Source of the DNA: Streptomyces morookaense
GTDB taxonomy: Bacteria; Actinomycetota; Actinomycetes; Streptomycetales; Streptomycetaceae
Reading direction: 5' to 3'
Assembly (NCBI RefSeq): GCF_013030945.1
Contig: NZ_JABBXF010000021.1
Span: 101,329 to 165,328, forward strand
DNA length: 64,000 nt
Shown: positions 52,802 to 60,904 of the stretch, in pieces
Layout of the letters: every line of letters starts with the position of its first letter
How positions within the stretch are numbered: the stretch's first letter is position 1
Program-made: the position numbers and the translations under genes
The notes under the pieces: model-generated
Database searches by the model: none
What the model was told of the DNA's origin: nothing
The model's input: only the letters and a program-made list of their open reading frames with translations

Positions 52802-52927
52802 GCACTGCCAACGACCGGCCGGGCTTTACGGTTCCATGACCTGAAGTCCGAAGGTGGCCGGGAATATTCGAACCTGTGGCTGATGCTGCATCCCCCGTCA
52901 CAAGATCGATTCTGTACAGGGGGGCTC

Positions 52928-54106
52928 ATGTCCAACGGGACGAATACGCCGGAAAGTCTCGCCCAGGGCACCGTGGCCGAGGGCTACGAGGGGGTGCGCG
53001 AGGTGTTCGAGGAGACGCTCGCCGAGGAGCGCGCCGGGCACTCCGCCCAGCTCGCGGCCTACGTCGACGGCCGCCGCGTCGTGGACCTGTGGGGCGGACC
53101 GGGCATCACCGGGGAATCGCTCGTGGGCGTCTACTCCGCCATCAAGGGCGCCGCCCACCTCGTCGTCGCGCTCCTCGTCCAGGAGGGCGTCCTGGAGCTG
53201 GACGAGAAAGTCGCCCACTACTGGCCCGAGTTCGGCAGCGCGGGCAAGGAGGACATCACGCTGCGCGAGCTCATGGCCCACCGGGCCGGCGTGATCGGCG
53301 TCGAGGGCGGTTTCACGCCGGAGGAGATGGCGGACGACCGTGCGATCGCCGCCCGGCTGGCCGGACAGCGCCCCTTCTGGCACCCGGGCAGCGCCTTCGG
53401 CTACCACGGCCTCGTGATCGCCGCCCTGACCGGCGAGGTCGTCCTGCGTGCGACCGGCCGGACCCTGCACGAGCTCTACGAGTCCCGGATCCGCGCCCCG
53501 TACGGCCTCGACCTCTACATGCGCCTGCCCGAGGAGCAGGAGCACCGCTTCCTCACCACCCAGCCCATGGACCCGACCCCGGAGCAGAAGGCGCTGCTGC
53601 TGCAGCAGGGGGCGGCCGGGCCGGACAGCCTGACCGGCGTCGCCGGCAACCGCAACCACCCCGTGCACCCCACCGACATCCAGACCTTCCCCAACTCCCG
53701 TGCCGTGCGCGCGGGCGGGAACGCCTCCGCGGCGGGTGTGGGCTCCGCCCGCGGTCTGGCCCGGATGTACGCGGCCGCCATCGGCGAGGTCGACGGGCGG
53801 GCGCCGCTGCTCACGCCGGAGACCGCGGCACGGTTCGCGCAGGTCCAGTCCACGGGCCGCGACCTGGTGTTCCGTGAGCACTACTCCTTCGGCGTGGGCT
53901 TCATCGCCATGGCGGACATGCTGCCGTTCCTCGGCGCGCGGTCCTTCGGGCACGGCGGCGCCCCCGGTTCGCAGGCCTTCGCCGACCCGAGCGCCCGCCT
54001 CGGCTTCGGCTACACGCGCCGCCGCTTCGGCTTCCCGGCGACGTCCCGTGCCCAGTCGAAGCGGCTGGCCGAGGCCGTGCGCCGGGCCGCCGTCAGCGTG
54101 GGCTGA
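52928..54106 (+). CDS. Serine hydrolase, class C beta-lactamase/EstB family
   Basis: A 392-residue protein of the beta-lactamase-related family. The nucleophile motif S-x-x-K is YSAIKGAAHLV, the Tyr motif is GSAFGYHGLVI, and the third motif is RSFGHGGAPGSQAF (HxG). No signal peptide, so probably a cytoplasmic esterase rather than a penicillin-binding enzyme. ATG at 52928 has a GGGGGG site. Its last 14 nt overlap the end of the response-regulator gene on the other strand. Confidence 0.88.
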   Translation: MSNGTNTPESLAQGTVAEGYEGVREVFEETLAEERAGHSAQLAAYVDGRRVVDLWGGPGITGESLVGVYSAIKGAAHLVVALLVQEGVLELDEKVAHYWPEFGSAGKEDITLRELMAHRAGVIGVEGGFTPEEMADDRAIAARLAGQRPFWHPGSAFGYHGLVIAALTGEVVLRATGRTLHELYESRIRAPYGLDLYMRLPEEQEHRFLTTQPMDPTPEQKALLLQQGAAGPDSLTGVAGNRNHPVHPTDIQTFPNSRAVRAGGNASAAGVGSARGLARMYAAAIGEVDGRAPLLTPETAARFAQVQSTGRDLVFREHYSFGVGFIAMADMLPFLGARSFGHGGAPGSQAFADPSARLGFGYTRRRFGFPATSRAQSKRLAEAVRRAAVSVG

Positions 54107-54755
54107 CGAAACCGCACTCGTAGGCGGCGATGACGGCCTGGGTGCGGTCCCGCACCCCCAACTTGGCCAGAATCGCCGCCACATGCGACTTGACCGTCGC
54201 TGCGCCGACGGTCAGCCGCTCCGCGATCTCGGCGTTCGACAGCCCGGCTGCCATCAGCCGCAGCACCTCGGCCTCCCGCTCGGACAGCCGCTCGCGCAGC
54301 CGTTCCGCGGCGCCGCGCCCGGCCCGTCCGTCCATATGGGCCGCGGCCAGGGCGCGGACGGCCGCGGGGAAGAGCAGCGAGTCGCTGCGCGCCACCATCC
54401 GCACGGCCTGGACGAGTTCGTCGGCACCGGAGCGCTTGAGGAGGAAGCCGGAGGCGCCGACGCGGAGCGCGTCGTAGACATAGCTGTCGTTCTCGAAGGT
54501 GGTGAGGACGACGATCCGGGGCGGCTCGTCCATGCCGGCCAGGATGCGCTCGGTGGCACGGAGTCCGTCGACCTCGGGCATGCGCACGTCCATGAGGACG
54601 ACGTCGGGGCGCAGTTCACGCACCACCGCCACGGCCTCGGCCCCCGTGGCGGCCTCGCCGACGACCTCCATGCCGCCCTCCGCGCCGAGAACGGCACGGA
54701 GGGCGGTGCGGACCAGGCGTTCGTCGTCGGCGAGGACGATGCGTATGGGTGACAT
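54093..54755 (-). CDS. NarL/LuxR-type response regulator
   Basis: A 220-residue two-component regulator. The receiver has IVLADDERLVRTAL, phospho-acceptor Asp56 in VVLMDVRMPEVDG, TTFE and the Lys of LLKRSG. The DNA-binding domain has LSEREAEVLRLMAAGLSNAEIAERLTVGAATVKSHVAAILAKLG. ATG at 54755 lies 6 nt after TACGCT (leaderless). Encoded 31 nt after the kinase gene. Confidence 0.95.
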   Translation of the reverse strand: MSPIRIVLADDERLVRTALRAVLGAEGGMEVVGEAATGAEAVAVVRELRPDVVLMDVRMPEVDGLRATERILAGMDEPPRIVVLTTFENDSYVYDALRVGASGFLLKRSGADELVQAVRMVARSDSLLFPAAVRALAAAHMDGRAGRGAAERLRERLSEREAEVLRLMAAGLSNAEIAERLTVGAATVKSHVAAILAKLGVRDRTQAVIAAYECGFVSPR

Positions 54756-54761
54756 GAGGTC

Positions 54762-54767
54762 AGCGTA
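54762..54767 (-). promoter_or_regulatory. -10 hexamer of leaderless regulator promoter
   Basis: TACGCT on the minus strand, 6 nt before the ATG at 54755, in the short gap after the kinase stop. Confidence 0.35.
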
Positions 54768-54786
54768 GGGCGCCGCACCCGGGGCC

Positions 54787-56019
54787 TCACCCTCCGCCCA
54801 GCGGCAGCCGCGCCGACAGCCGCCACACCCCCTCCCGTTCGCCCCACTCCGCGCTGCCGCGCAGCAGCCGCGCCCGTTCCGCGATGCCCGGCAGACCGCG
54901 GCCGCCCCCGGTGCGCCGCGCCGCACGCTCCGCCACCGGGTTCTCCACCGTGACGCACAACACCTCCTCGTCCAGCGCGAGATGCAGGCTCACCGGCACA
55001 TGTCCCGCATGCCGCAGTGCATTCGTCAGGCCCTCCTGCACCATGCGGTACGCCTCGCGCGAGACGACCGGCGGCACCGCTTCCAGCGACGGCGGATCCG
55101 GCGCGGCGAGCGTCACCGTGCTGCCCGCCGCGCGGGTGCGTTCCACGAGGGCCCCCAGGGCGGCGAGGGTGGGGGCCGGCGCCGTGGGCGCCGGGCCCTC
55201 CTCGCGCAACAGGCCCAGAACCGCGTCGAGTTCGCCGACCGCGTCCCGTGCCGTCTCCTCGATCGCGGCGAGCGCCTGGCGGGCGAACGCGGGGTCGCTG
55301 TCGAAGACCCTGCGGGCGGCACCCGCCTGGAGGGTCACCGCGCTCAGTGCGTGACCGACCGAGTCGTGCAGCTCGCGCGCGAGCCGGTTGCGCAGGGCGA
55401 GGCGCAGGGCGCGCTCCTCGGCCGCCGCGATCCGCTCGGCCGTCGACGGGCCCAGCAGCGCGGGCGCGCAGCGGGACAGCAGGGCCCCCGCGGCCCACGA
55501 AGTGGCGAGGACCAGCAGGAGCAGCGCCGCGCCGGCCAGGGGTGCCAGCCACGACCACGGTGTGTGTTCGAGCGGGCCGAGCCAGGTCCAGGGGGCGTGC
55601 ACGCCGGTGACCGGCATGGTCATCAGGAACAGGGCGAACGGCGGAGCCGCCAGCGACATGCCGCTGACGACGCCTCCCGCCGCGAGGTGCAGGCCGTAGT
55701 AGGCGGCCGTGCGCCCGCGGGAGCCCCACGACCCGGCCGTGCCGGTGGCCAGTTCGGCCTCCGGCACCCGCAGCAGGGTGCGCGCCGCCGCGCACTCCAG
55801 CGGGCGGAGCTGGGGGAAGACCGCCGTCGAGACGGCGGCCAGGGGCAGCGCCACGGCGAAGGACAGGAACGTGGCGCCGGTCGAGGAGAAGATTCCCCGA
55901 GCGGTGATCAGGAACGACACCAGGACGTTGGCCAGCAGGTAGTACGGCATCAGCAGCGCGCCGCCGAGCAGCAGGTGGACCCAGCGCAGCCGGGCCCGCC
56001 CGCCGGTCAGTGCATTCAT
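54787..56019 (-). CDS. Sensor histidine kinase, HisKA_3 type
   Basis: A 410-residue membrane kinase partner of the preceding regulator. Four or more hydrophobic segments fill residues 15-185. The dimerisation/phospho-acceptor motif is LARELHDSVGHALSAVTLQ with His218. The ATPase has VQEGLTNALRHAGH (N box) and GGRGLPGIAERARLL (G box). The ATG at 56019 is chosen because TACGCT lies 6 nt upstream with ATGACG at -35 spacing (18 bp); an ATG at 56055 is the alternative. The signal is unknown. Confidence 0.93.
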   Translation of the reverse strand: MNALTGGRARLRWVHLLLGGALLMPYYLLANVLVSFLITARGIFSSTGATFLSFAVALPLAAVSTAVFPQLRPLECAAARTLLRVPEAELATGTAGSWGSRGRTAAYYGLHLAAGGVVSGMSLAAPPFALFLMTMPVTGVHAPWTWLGPLEHTPWSWLAPLAGAALLLLVLATSWAAGALLSRCAPALLGPSTAERIAAAEERALRLALRNRLARELHDSVGHALSAVTLQAGAARRVFDSDPAFARQALAAIEETARDAVGELDAVLGLLREEGPAPTAPAPTLAALGALVERTRAAGSTVTLAAPDPPSLEAVPPVVSREAYRMVQEGLTNALRHAGHVPVSLHLALDEEVLCVTVENPVAERAARRTGGGRGLPGIAERARLLRGSAEWGEREGVWRLSARLPLGGG

Positions 56020-56025
56020 GATCAC

Positions 56026-56031
56026 AGCGTA
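56026..56031 (-). promoter_or_regulatory. -10 hexamer of kinase promoter
   Basis: TACGCT on the minus strand, 6 nt before the ATG at 56019; ATGACG 18 bp further upstream can serve as -35. Confidence 0.4.
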
Positions 56032-56269
56032 GAACCGCCGTGCTCGGTACGTCATTTGGTGGCGTGGTCGTCCTGAATCGAGTTCATACGTACAGAATTG
56101 ATCTGGCCAAGGTCCGGCGCGTCGGCCTGACCGGCAGAGTCTCTCGGCCGCAGGGCGGAGACGGCCGGGCCGTGCCCCGTCCTCAGGACGGAGGACCGGA
56201 TCCGCCCTCCGGCGCGCAACCCTTCGGCACCGGGTCGACGGTGATCGCCTGCGCGTGGCGCGGGCCTCG

Positions 56270-56275
56270 TACAGT
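56270..56275 (+). promoter_or_regulatory. -10 hexamer of leaderless amidohydrolase promoter
   Basis: TACAGT ends 6 nt before the ATG at 56282. Confidence 0.4.
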
Positions 56276-56281
56276 GCACGT

Positions 56282-57382
56282 ATGGACGCGAGTGCGGTGC
56301 TGCACATCAAGGGACGGATACTGGTCGGCCCGGACCCCCTGAGCGGGGTGCGTGACGAGATGTGGGTGGTCGGCGGACGGATCACCTTCGACCGGCCGAC
56401 GGGGACGGCGGACGTCACGACGATCACCGGGTGGGTGCTGCCCGGACTGGTGGACGCACACTGCCACGTGGGGCTCGACGCGCACGGCGCGGTCGACGAA
56501 TCGACCACGGAGAAGCAGGCGTTGACCGAACGGCACGCCGGGGCGCTGCTGCTGCGCGACGCCGGCTCGCCCTCCGACACCCGCTGGATCGACGACCGCG
56601 AGGACCTGCCGCGCATCATCCGCGCCGGCCGCCACATCGCCCGTACCCGCCGCTACATCCGCAACTACGCCCACGAGATCGAGCCGGAGGACCTCGTGGC
56701 CTACGTCGCGCGCGAGGCGCGGCGCGGGGACGGCTGGGTCAAGCTCGTCGGCGACTGGATCGACCGCGAGACCGGCGACCTCGGCGCCTGCTGGCCGCGG
56801 GGGGCGGTCGAGGCCGCGATCGCCGAGGCACACCGGCTGGGGGCGCGCGTCACCGCGCACTGCTTCGCGGAGGAGACGCTCGCGCCGCTGGTGGAGGCCG
56901 GGATCGACTGCATCGAGCACGCCACCGGGCTGACCGAGGAGACGATCCCGCTCTTCGCGGAGAAGGGCGTGGCGATCGTCCCCACGCTCGTCAACATCGC
57001 GACGTTCCCGCGGCTGGCGGAGGGCGGGGAGGCGAAGTTCCCGCGCTGGGCGGAGCACATGCGCGCCCTGCACGCGCGCCGCTACGCGACGGTGGGGGCG
57101 GCGTACGACGCGGGGATCCCGGTGTACGTGGGCACGGACGCGGGCGGTTCGCTGCCGCACGGGCTGGTGGCCCAGGAGGTCGCGGAACTGGTGAAGGCGG
57201 GGCTCCCTGCGGGGGCCGCGCTGGCGGCGGCGTCGTGGGGGGCGCGGGAGTGGCTGGGGCGGCCGGGGCTGGTGGAGGGGGCGCCCGCCGACTTCGTCGT
57301 GTACGAGGAGGATCCCCGCGCCGATGTACGGGTGTTGGGCGCTCCGCGCCGGGTGGTGTTGCGGGGGCGGGTGGTGGGGTAG
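56282..57382 (+). CDS. Metal-dependent amidohydrolase (imidazolonepropionase-like)
   Basis: A 366-residue TIM-barrel hydrolase. GWVLPGLVDAHCHVGLD provides the first two metal His (60 and 62). Further ligands are in VTAHCFAEE and IEHATGLT (His) and YVGTDAGGSLPHG (catalytic Asp). The composite beta-sandwich is formed by both ends (LHIKGRILVGPD and DFVVYEEDPRADVRVLG). This is the amidohydrolase/prolidase-like group; substrate unknown. Start ATG at 56282 is supported by TACAGT 6 nt upstream. Confidence 0.9.
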   Translation: MDASAVLHIKGRILVGPDPLSGVRDEMWVVGGRITFDRPTGTADVTTITGWVLPGLVDAHCHVGLDAHGAVDESTTEKQALTERHAGALLLRDAGSPSDTRWIDDREDLPRIIRAGRHIARTRRYIRNYAHEIEPEDLVAYVAREARRGDGWVKLVGDWIDRETGDLGACWPRGAVEAAIAEAHRLGARVTAHCFAEETLAPLVEAGIDCIEHATGLTEETIPLFAEKGVAIVPTLVNIATFPRLAEGGEAKFPRWAEHMRALHARRYATVGAAYDAGIPVYVGTDAGGSLPHGLVAQEVAELVKAGLPAGAALAAASWGAREWLGRPGLVEGAPADFVVYEEDPRADVRVLGAPRRVVLRGRVVG

Positions 57383-57394
57383 GGGGTGCCCCCG

Positions 57395-57427
57395 GCGCCC
57401 CTTACGGGGCGCAGCATCCCTTACGGG
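57395..57427. repeat. Repeat-type hairpins at the cobC end
   Basis: GCGCCCC-TTAC-GGGGCGC (57395-57412) and CCCTTACGGGG (57418-57428). The second supplies the TAA stop of cobC. They lie between convergent genes and can terminate both. Confidence 0.65.
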
Positions 57428-58863
57428 GTCAGTGCCGACGACAGCGCCTCCGCGAAGCGGTCCGATGTCTCCCTGTCCCGCACCGCGACCCTGAGGTACT
57501 CCGGGCCCAGGCCCGGGAACGTGTCGCCGCGGCGTACGGCGAAACCCAGCCCCCGCAGGCGACCGCGGACCAGTGATGCGCCCGGCAGGCGCAGCAGCAG
57601 GAACGGGCCGGCCGCCGGGCCGCACACCGTCACGGACGGGAACTCGGTCAACCGGGCCTCCAGATAGGCCCGGTCCGCCGCGACCTCGCACGCCGCCCGC
57701 CCCGATTCCGCCACCGCCGCCGGCAGGCAGCACGCCTCGGCCGCCACCAGCGCCGGCGACGACACCGGCCACAGCGGCTGTGCCCGCTCCAGCGCGGCCA
57801 CCGTGTCCGGCGCGGCGAGCACGTAGCCGATGCGCAGACCCGCCAGCCCCCACGTCTTCGTGAGGCTGCGCAGCACGACCAGCCCGGGCAGATCCGTCCG
57901 TGCCGCCAGCGACTCGCGCTCGCCCGGCACCGCGTCCATGAACGCCTCGTCCACGACCAGGGTCCGGCCCGGCCGGGCCAGCCGGGCCAGCGCCGACGCC
58001 GGGTGCAGCACGGACGTGGGGTTGGTGGGGTTGCCCACGACCACCAGGTCCGCGTCCCCCGGCACCGCCCGCGGGTCCAGGCGGAAACCGTCCGCCGCGT
58101 CGAGCACCACCCGCTCCACCGCGTGCCCGGCGTCCCGCAACGCCGCCTCCGGCTCGGTGAACTGCGGGTGCACGACGACGGCCCGGCGCACGCCGAGCGC
58201 CCGGGCCAGCAGGACGAACGCCTCGGCGGCGCCCGCCGTGAGCAGCACCCGCTCCTCCGGCAGCCCGTGCCGCGCGGCCACGGCGCGCCGCGCGGCACGC
58301 CCGTCGGGGTAGGCGGCCAGGCCCGTGAGGGAGTCGGCTATGCGCTCGCGCAGCCACTGCGGGGGCGTGCCGGAGCGCACGTTGACCGCGAGGTCGGTCA
58401 ACCCGGCACCCGCGCCGCGTACTTCCGCGTCGCCGTGGTGCCGCAGATCGGGTTCGTGCATGGGGGCCTTCGGTGAGACGGGGCGGGGAGCGGCGACGGC
58501 CACGGCGCAGGTGGCCCGCGCCGACTTCCTTTTGCCGACCAGCAGGACGCCGTCGGGGCCTGAGGCCAGCAGCGCGGCGGCCTCGGCCACGGCCGGTGTC
58601 CCGGCGGCGGCGAGGACGGTCTGCGAGGGGTGCGGGGTCGCCTGCGCGGCGAGCTCGTCGGGGGAGTAGACGCGGAGCGGCACGCCGAGCCGCTCCGCGG
58701 CGGCGAGCATGCCGGGCTCGTCCGCCCTGGCCTCGACGGTGGCCAGGGCCGCGACGGTGCCGGCGGCGTCGCCGGCCTCGGCCAGGGTGCGCCCGGCGAG
58801 CGCGAGGATCTCGTCGGCCGTCGTGCCGCGGCGGGCGCCGACGCCGAGGTAGAGGGCGGTCAT
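57421..58863 (-). CDS. cobC: CbiG_C-CobC fusion, Rv2231c-type PLP protein
   Basis: A 480-residue fusion. Residues 1-130 match the CbiG C-terminal/CobE domain (YLGVGARRGTTADEIL, TVEARADEPGM, PHPSQTVLAAAGTPAVAEAAAL, GKRKSARATCAVA). Residues about 140-480 are an aminotransferase-fold threonine-phosphate decarboxylase/CobC-like enzyme (DLAVNVRSGTPP, NPTNPTS, VVDEAFMD, and the PLP Lys in LRSLTKTWGLAGLRIGY). The first part acts on ring-contracted corrin intermediates, the second makes the aminopropanol linker. Start overlaps the cobB stop (ATGA); the stop lies in a repeat hairpin. Confidence 0.92.
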   Translation of the reverse strand: MTALYLGVGARRGTTADEILALAGRTLAEAGDAAGTVAALATVEARADEPGMLAAAERLGVPLRVYSPDELAAQATPHPSQTVLAAAGTPAVAEAAALLASGPDGVLLVGKRKSARATCAVAVAAPRPVSPKAPMHEPDLRHHGDAEVRGAGAGLTDLAVNVRSGTPPQWLRERIADSLTGLAAYPDGRAARRAVAARHGLPEERVLLTAGAAEAFVLLARALGVRRAVVVHPQFTEPEAALRDAGHAVERVVLDAADGFRLDPRAVPGDADLVVVGNPTNPTSVLHPASALARLARPGRTLVVDEAFMDAVPGERESLAARTDLPGLVVLRSLTKTWGLAGLRIGYVLAAPDTVAALERAQPLWPVSSPALVAAEACCLPAAVAESGRAACEVAADRAYLEARLTEFPSVTVCGPAAGPFLLLRLPGASLVRGRLRGLGFAVRRGDTFPGLGPEYLRVAVRDRETSDRFAEALSSALTP

Positions 58864-60311
58864 GCGCGGGCCGCCGCCTGCGCGACGAGGCGGTGGGCCA
58901 TGGCCGGGGCGCCTGCCCAGTGGGTGTGCAGGTAGGAGGCGTGGACACCGGCGAGGGTGAAGCCCTCGACGCGGCGCGTGGTGGGGGTACCTCCCATGCC
59001 GTTCAGGCTATGGGGGAGGGTGAACCCCCACGCCGGGGTGTCGGCCGCGGCCGACGGTTCGACCACCGTGCGGTGGAACTCGTGTCCGCGGACGCGGGTG
59101 CCCGCGACGGCCAGGGAGTTGTCCGCGAGGGCGACGGCTTCGCGGTAGCCGAGGGTGAGGCGCTCGGACATCCGGGCGTCGGCGGGGAGGACGCCGCACA
59201 TCTCCTTGCCGTCGAGGGTGCGGCAGAGGTAGAGGAGGCCGGCGCATTCGGCGACGACGGGCGCACCGGTCGCCGCGAGGGCGGCGACCTCCTTGCGGAG
59301 GGGGACGTTGGCGGACAGGTCCGCCACGTGGACCTCGGGGAAGCCGCCGCCGATCACCAGGGCGGCGGTGCCGGGGGGAAGGGACTCGTCCCGTAGGGGG
59401 TCGAAGGTGACGACTTCGGCTCCCGCCGCCGTCAGCAACTCCGCGTGCTCGGCGTACGAGAACGTGAACGCCGCACCGCCGGCGATCGCGATCACGGGGC
59501 GACCGCGCCCCGCAGGGGCGCTGGGGGCTCCCCCAGCGGTAGCTGGGGGAGGAACTGCGCGATCAGCCACGGACGGCCCGCAGCCGTCGGACCACGCCCC
59601 GCCCGGCACCGGCGGCGCGCTCCGCGCCAAGGCCAGCAACCCCTCCAGGTCGCACCCCTCCCGCACCTGCGCCGCCTGGGCCGCGACAGCGGAAACCGCC
59701 TCCGCCCGGCGTTCCGCCACCGGGATCAACCCCAGGTGCCGGCTCGGGGTGTTCAACCCCGCAACCCGGCGCAACGCGCCCAGCACCGGAACCCCGGACT
59801 CCGTCAACGCCTCGCGCAGCAGCGCCTCGTGGCGGTCCGAGCCGACCTTGTTGAGGATCACCCCGGCCACCCGGACCTCCGGGTCCCAGGCCGCGAAGCC
59901 GTGCACCAGCGCCGCCACCGACCGCGACTGCGACGACGCGTCCACCACCAGCACCACCGGCGCCTTCAGCAGCTTCGCCACATGCGCCGTCGACGCCAGC
60001 TCGCCCTGTCCGCTCGCCCCGTCGTACAGCCCCATCACGCCTTCGAGGACGGCGAGATCACAGCCCGCCGCCCCGTGCAGGAACAGCGGGGCGATCCGCT
60101 CCGGGCCGCACATGTACGCGTCCAGGTTGCGGCCCGGCCGGCCCGTGGCCAGCGCGTGGTAGCCGGGGTCGATGTAGTCCGGCCCCACCTTGTGCGGGGA
60201 CACCCTGAGCCCGGCGTCCGCGAAGGCCCGCATCAGGCCGGTGGCCACGGTCGTCTTGCCGCTGCCGGACGACGGGGCGGCGATGACGAGCCGGGGGACG
60301 TTCACACTCAC
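58860..60311 (-). CDS. cobB: Cobyrinate a,c-diamide synthase with repeat-derived inserts
   Basis: A 483-residue glutamine-dependent amidase. The ATPase half has IAAPSSGSGKTTVATGL, HKVGPDYIDPGYH and LEGVMGLYDGA. The glutaminase half has VIGGGFPEVH and AECAGLLYL with the catalytic Cys, then YLHTHWAG. GTG at 60311 overlaps the cobO stop (GTGA). Odd: the segment SVADRAVPPPATAGGAPSA is encoded by a complete dispersed repeat (59503-59583), and LPHSLNGMGGTP near the C-terminus by another palindrome (58981-59031). Both are in frame and in places where loops are expected. Confidence 0.95.
   Translation of the reverse strand: MSVNVPRLVIAAPSSGSGKTTVATGLMRAFADAGLRVSPHKVGPDYIDPGYHALATGRPGRNLDAYMCGPERIAPLFLHGAAGCDLAVLEGVMGLYDGASGQGELASTAHVAKLLKAPVVLVVDASSQSRSVAALVHGFAAWDPEVRVAGVILNKVGSDRHEALLREALTESGVPVLGALRRVAGLNTPSRHLGLIPVAERRAEAVSAVAAQAAQVREGCDLEGLLALARSAPPVPGGAWSDGCGPSVADRAVPPPATAGGAPSAPAGRGRPVIAIAGGAAFTFSYAEHAELLTAAGAEVVTFDPLRDESLPPGTAALVIGGGFPEVHVADLSANVPLRKEVAALAATGAPVVAECAGLLYLCRTLDGKEMCGVLPADARMSERLTLGYREAVALADNSLAVAGTRVRGHEFHRTVVEPSAAADTPAWGFTLPHSLNGMGGTPTTRRVEGFTLAGVHASYLHTHWAGAPAMAHRLVAQAAARA
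58981..59031. repeat. Palindromic element inside cobB
   Basis: Outer GTGGGGGT/ACCCCCAC and inner CCTCCC/GGGAGG arms form a nested hairpin within the coding sequence, in frame. Confidence 0.7.
59503..59583 (-). repeat. Dispersed mosaic repeat, copy 6, in frame inside cobB
   Basis: Both modules are present: GGAACTGCGCGATCAGCC, CCCCCAGCGGTAGCTGGGGG and GCGCCCCGCAGGGGCGC. It adds about 27 residues between the ATPase and glutaminase domains. Confidence 0.88.
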
Positions 60312-60904
60312 CACTCGATGCCCCGCTGGCCCTTCTGCCCCGCGTCCATCGGGTGCTTGATCTTGGACATGTCGGTGACCAGGTCGGCGAATTCGACCAG
60401 TTTCTCCGGGGCGTTGCGGCCCGTGACGACCACGTGCTGGGTGCCGGGACGGTCGCGCAGCACGGAGATCACCTCGTCGGTGTCGATCCAGCCCCAGTGC
60501 ATCGGGTAGGCGAACTCGTCGAGCACGTACAGCTTGTACGTCTCCGCCGCGAGGTCCCGCTTGACCTGCTCCCAGCCCTCGCGCGCCGCCTCCTCGCTCG
60601 ACGCGAGGTCGCGCTGCACCCAGGACCAGCCCTCGCCCATCTTGTGCCAGGCCACGGTGCCGCCCTCGCCCGAGTCGCCGAGCACGCGCAGCGCCCGCTC
60701 CTCGCCGACGCGCCACTTCGCGGACTTCACGAACTGGAACACCCCGATGGGCCATCCCTGGTTCCATGCGCGCAGCGCCAGGCCGAAGGCGGCGGTCGAC
60801 TTGCCCTTGCCGGTGCCGGTGTGGACGAAGACCAGCGGCCGGTTGCGGCGCTGGCGCGTGGTGAGCCCGTCGTCGGGCACGACGGTCGGCTGTCCCTGCG
60901 GCAT
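60308..60904 (-). CDS. cobO: Cob(I)yrinic acid a,c-diamide adenosyltransferase
   Basis: A 198-residue CobO/CobA-type ATP:corrinoid adenosyltransferase. The P-loop is VHTGTGKGKSTAAFGLALRA, followed by VFQFVKSAKWRVGEE, LYVLDEFAYPMHWGW and VVVTGRNAPEKLVEFADLVTDM. It attaches the 5'-deoxyadenosyl group to cobalt. ATG overlaps the chelatase stop by one base (TAATG); its stop overlaps the cobB start. Confidence 0.97.
   Translation of the reverse strand: MPQGQPTVVPDDGLTTRQRRNRPLVFVHTGTGKGKSTAAFGLALRAWNQGWPIGVFQFVKSAKWRVGEERALRVLGDSGEGGTVAWHKMGEGWSWVQRDLASSEEAAREGWEQVKRDLAAETYKLYVLDEFAYPMHWGWIDTDEVISVLRDRPGTQHVVVTGRNAPEKLVEFADLVTDMSKIKHPMDAGQKGQRGIEW

Noticed and set aside
59503..59583. Frameshift or broken cobB caused by the repeat
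   Set aside because: The frame runs through without a stop, and both flanking domains keep their motifs, so the gene is treated as intact.
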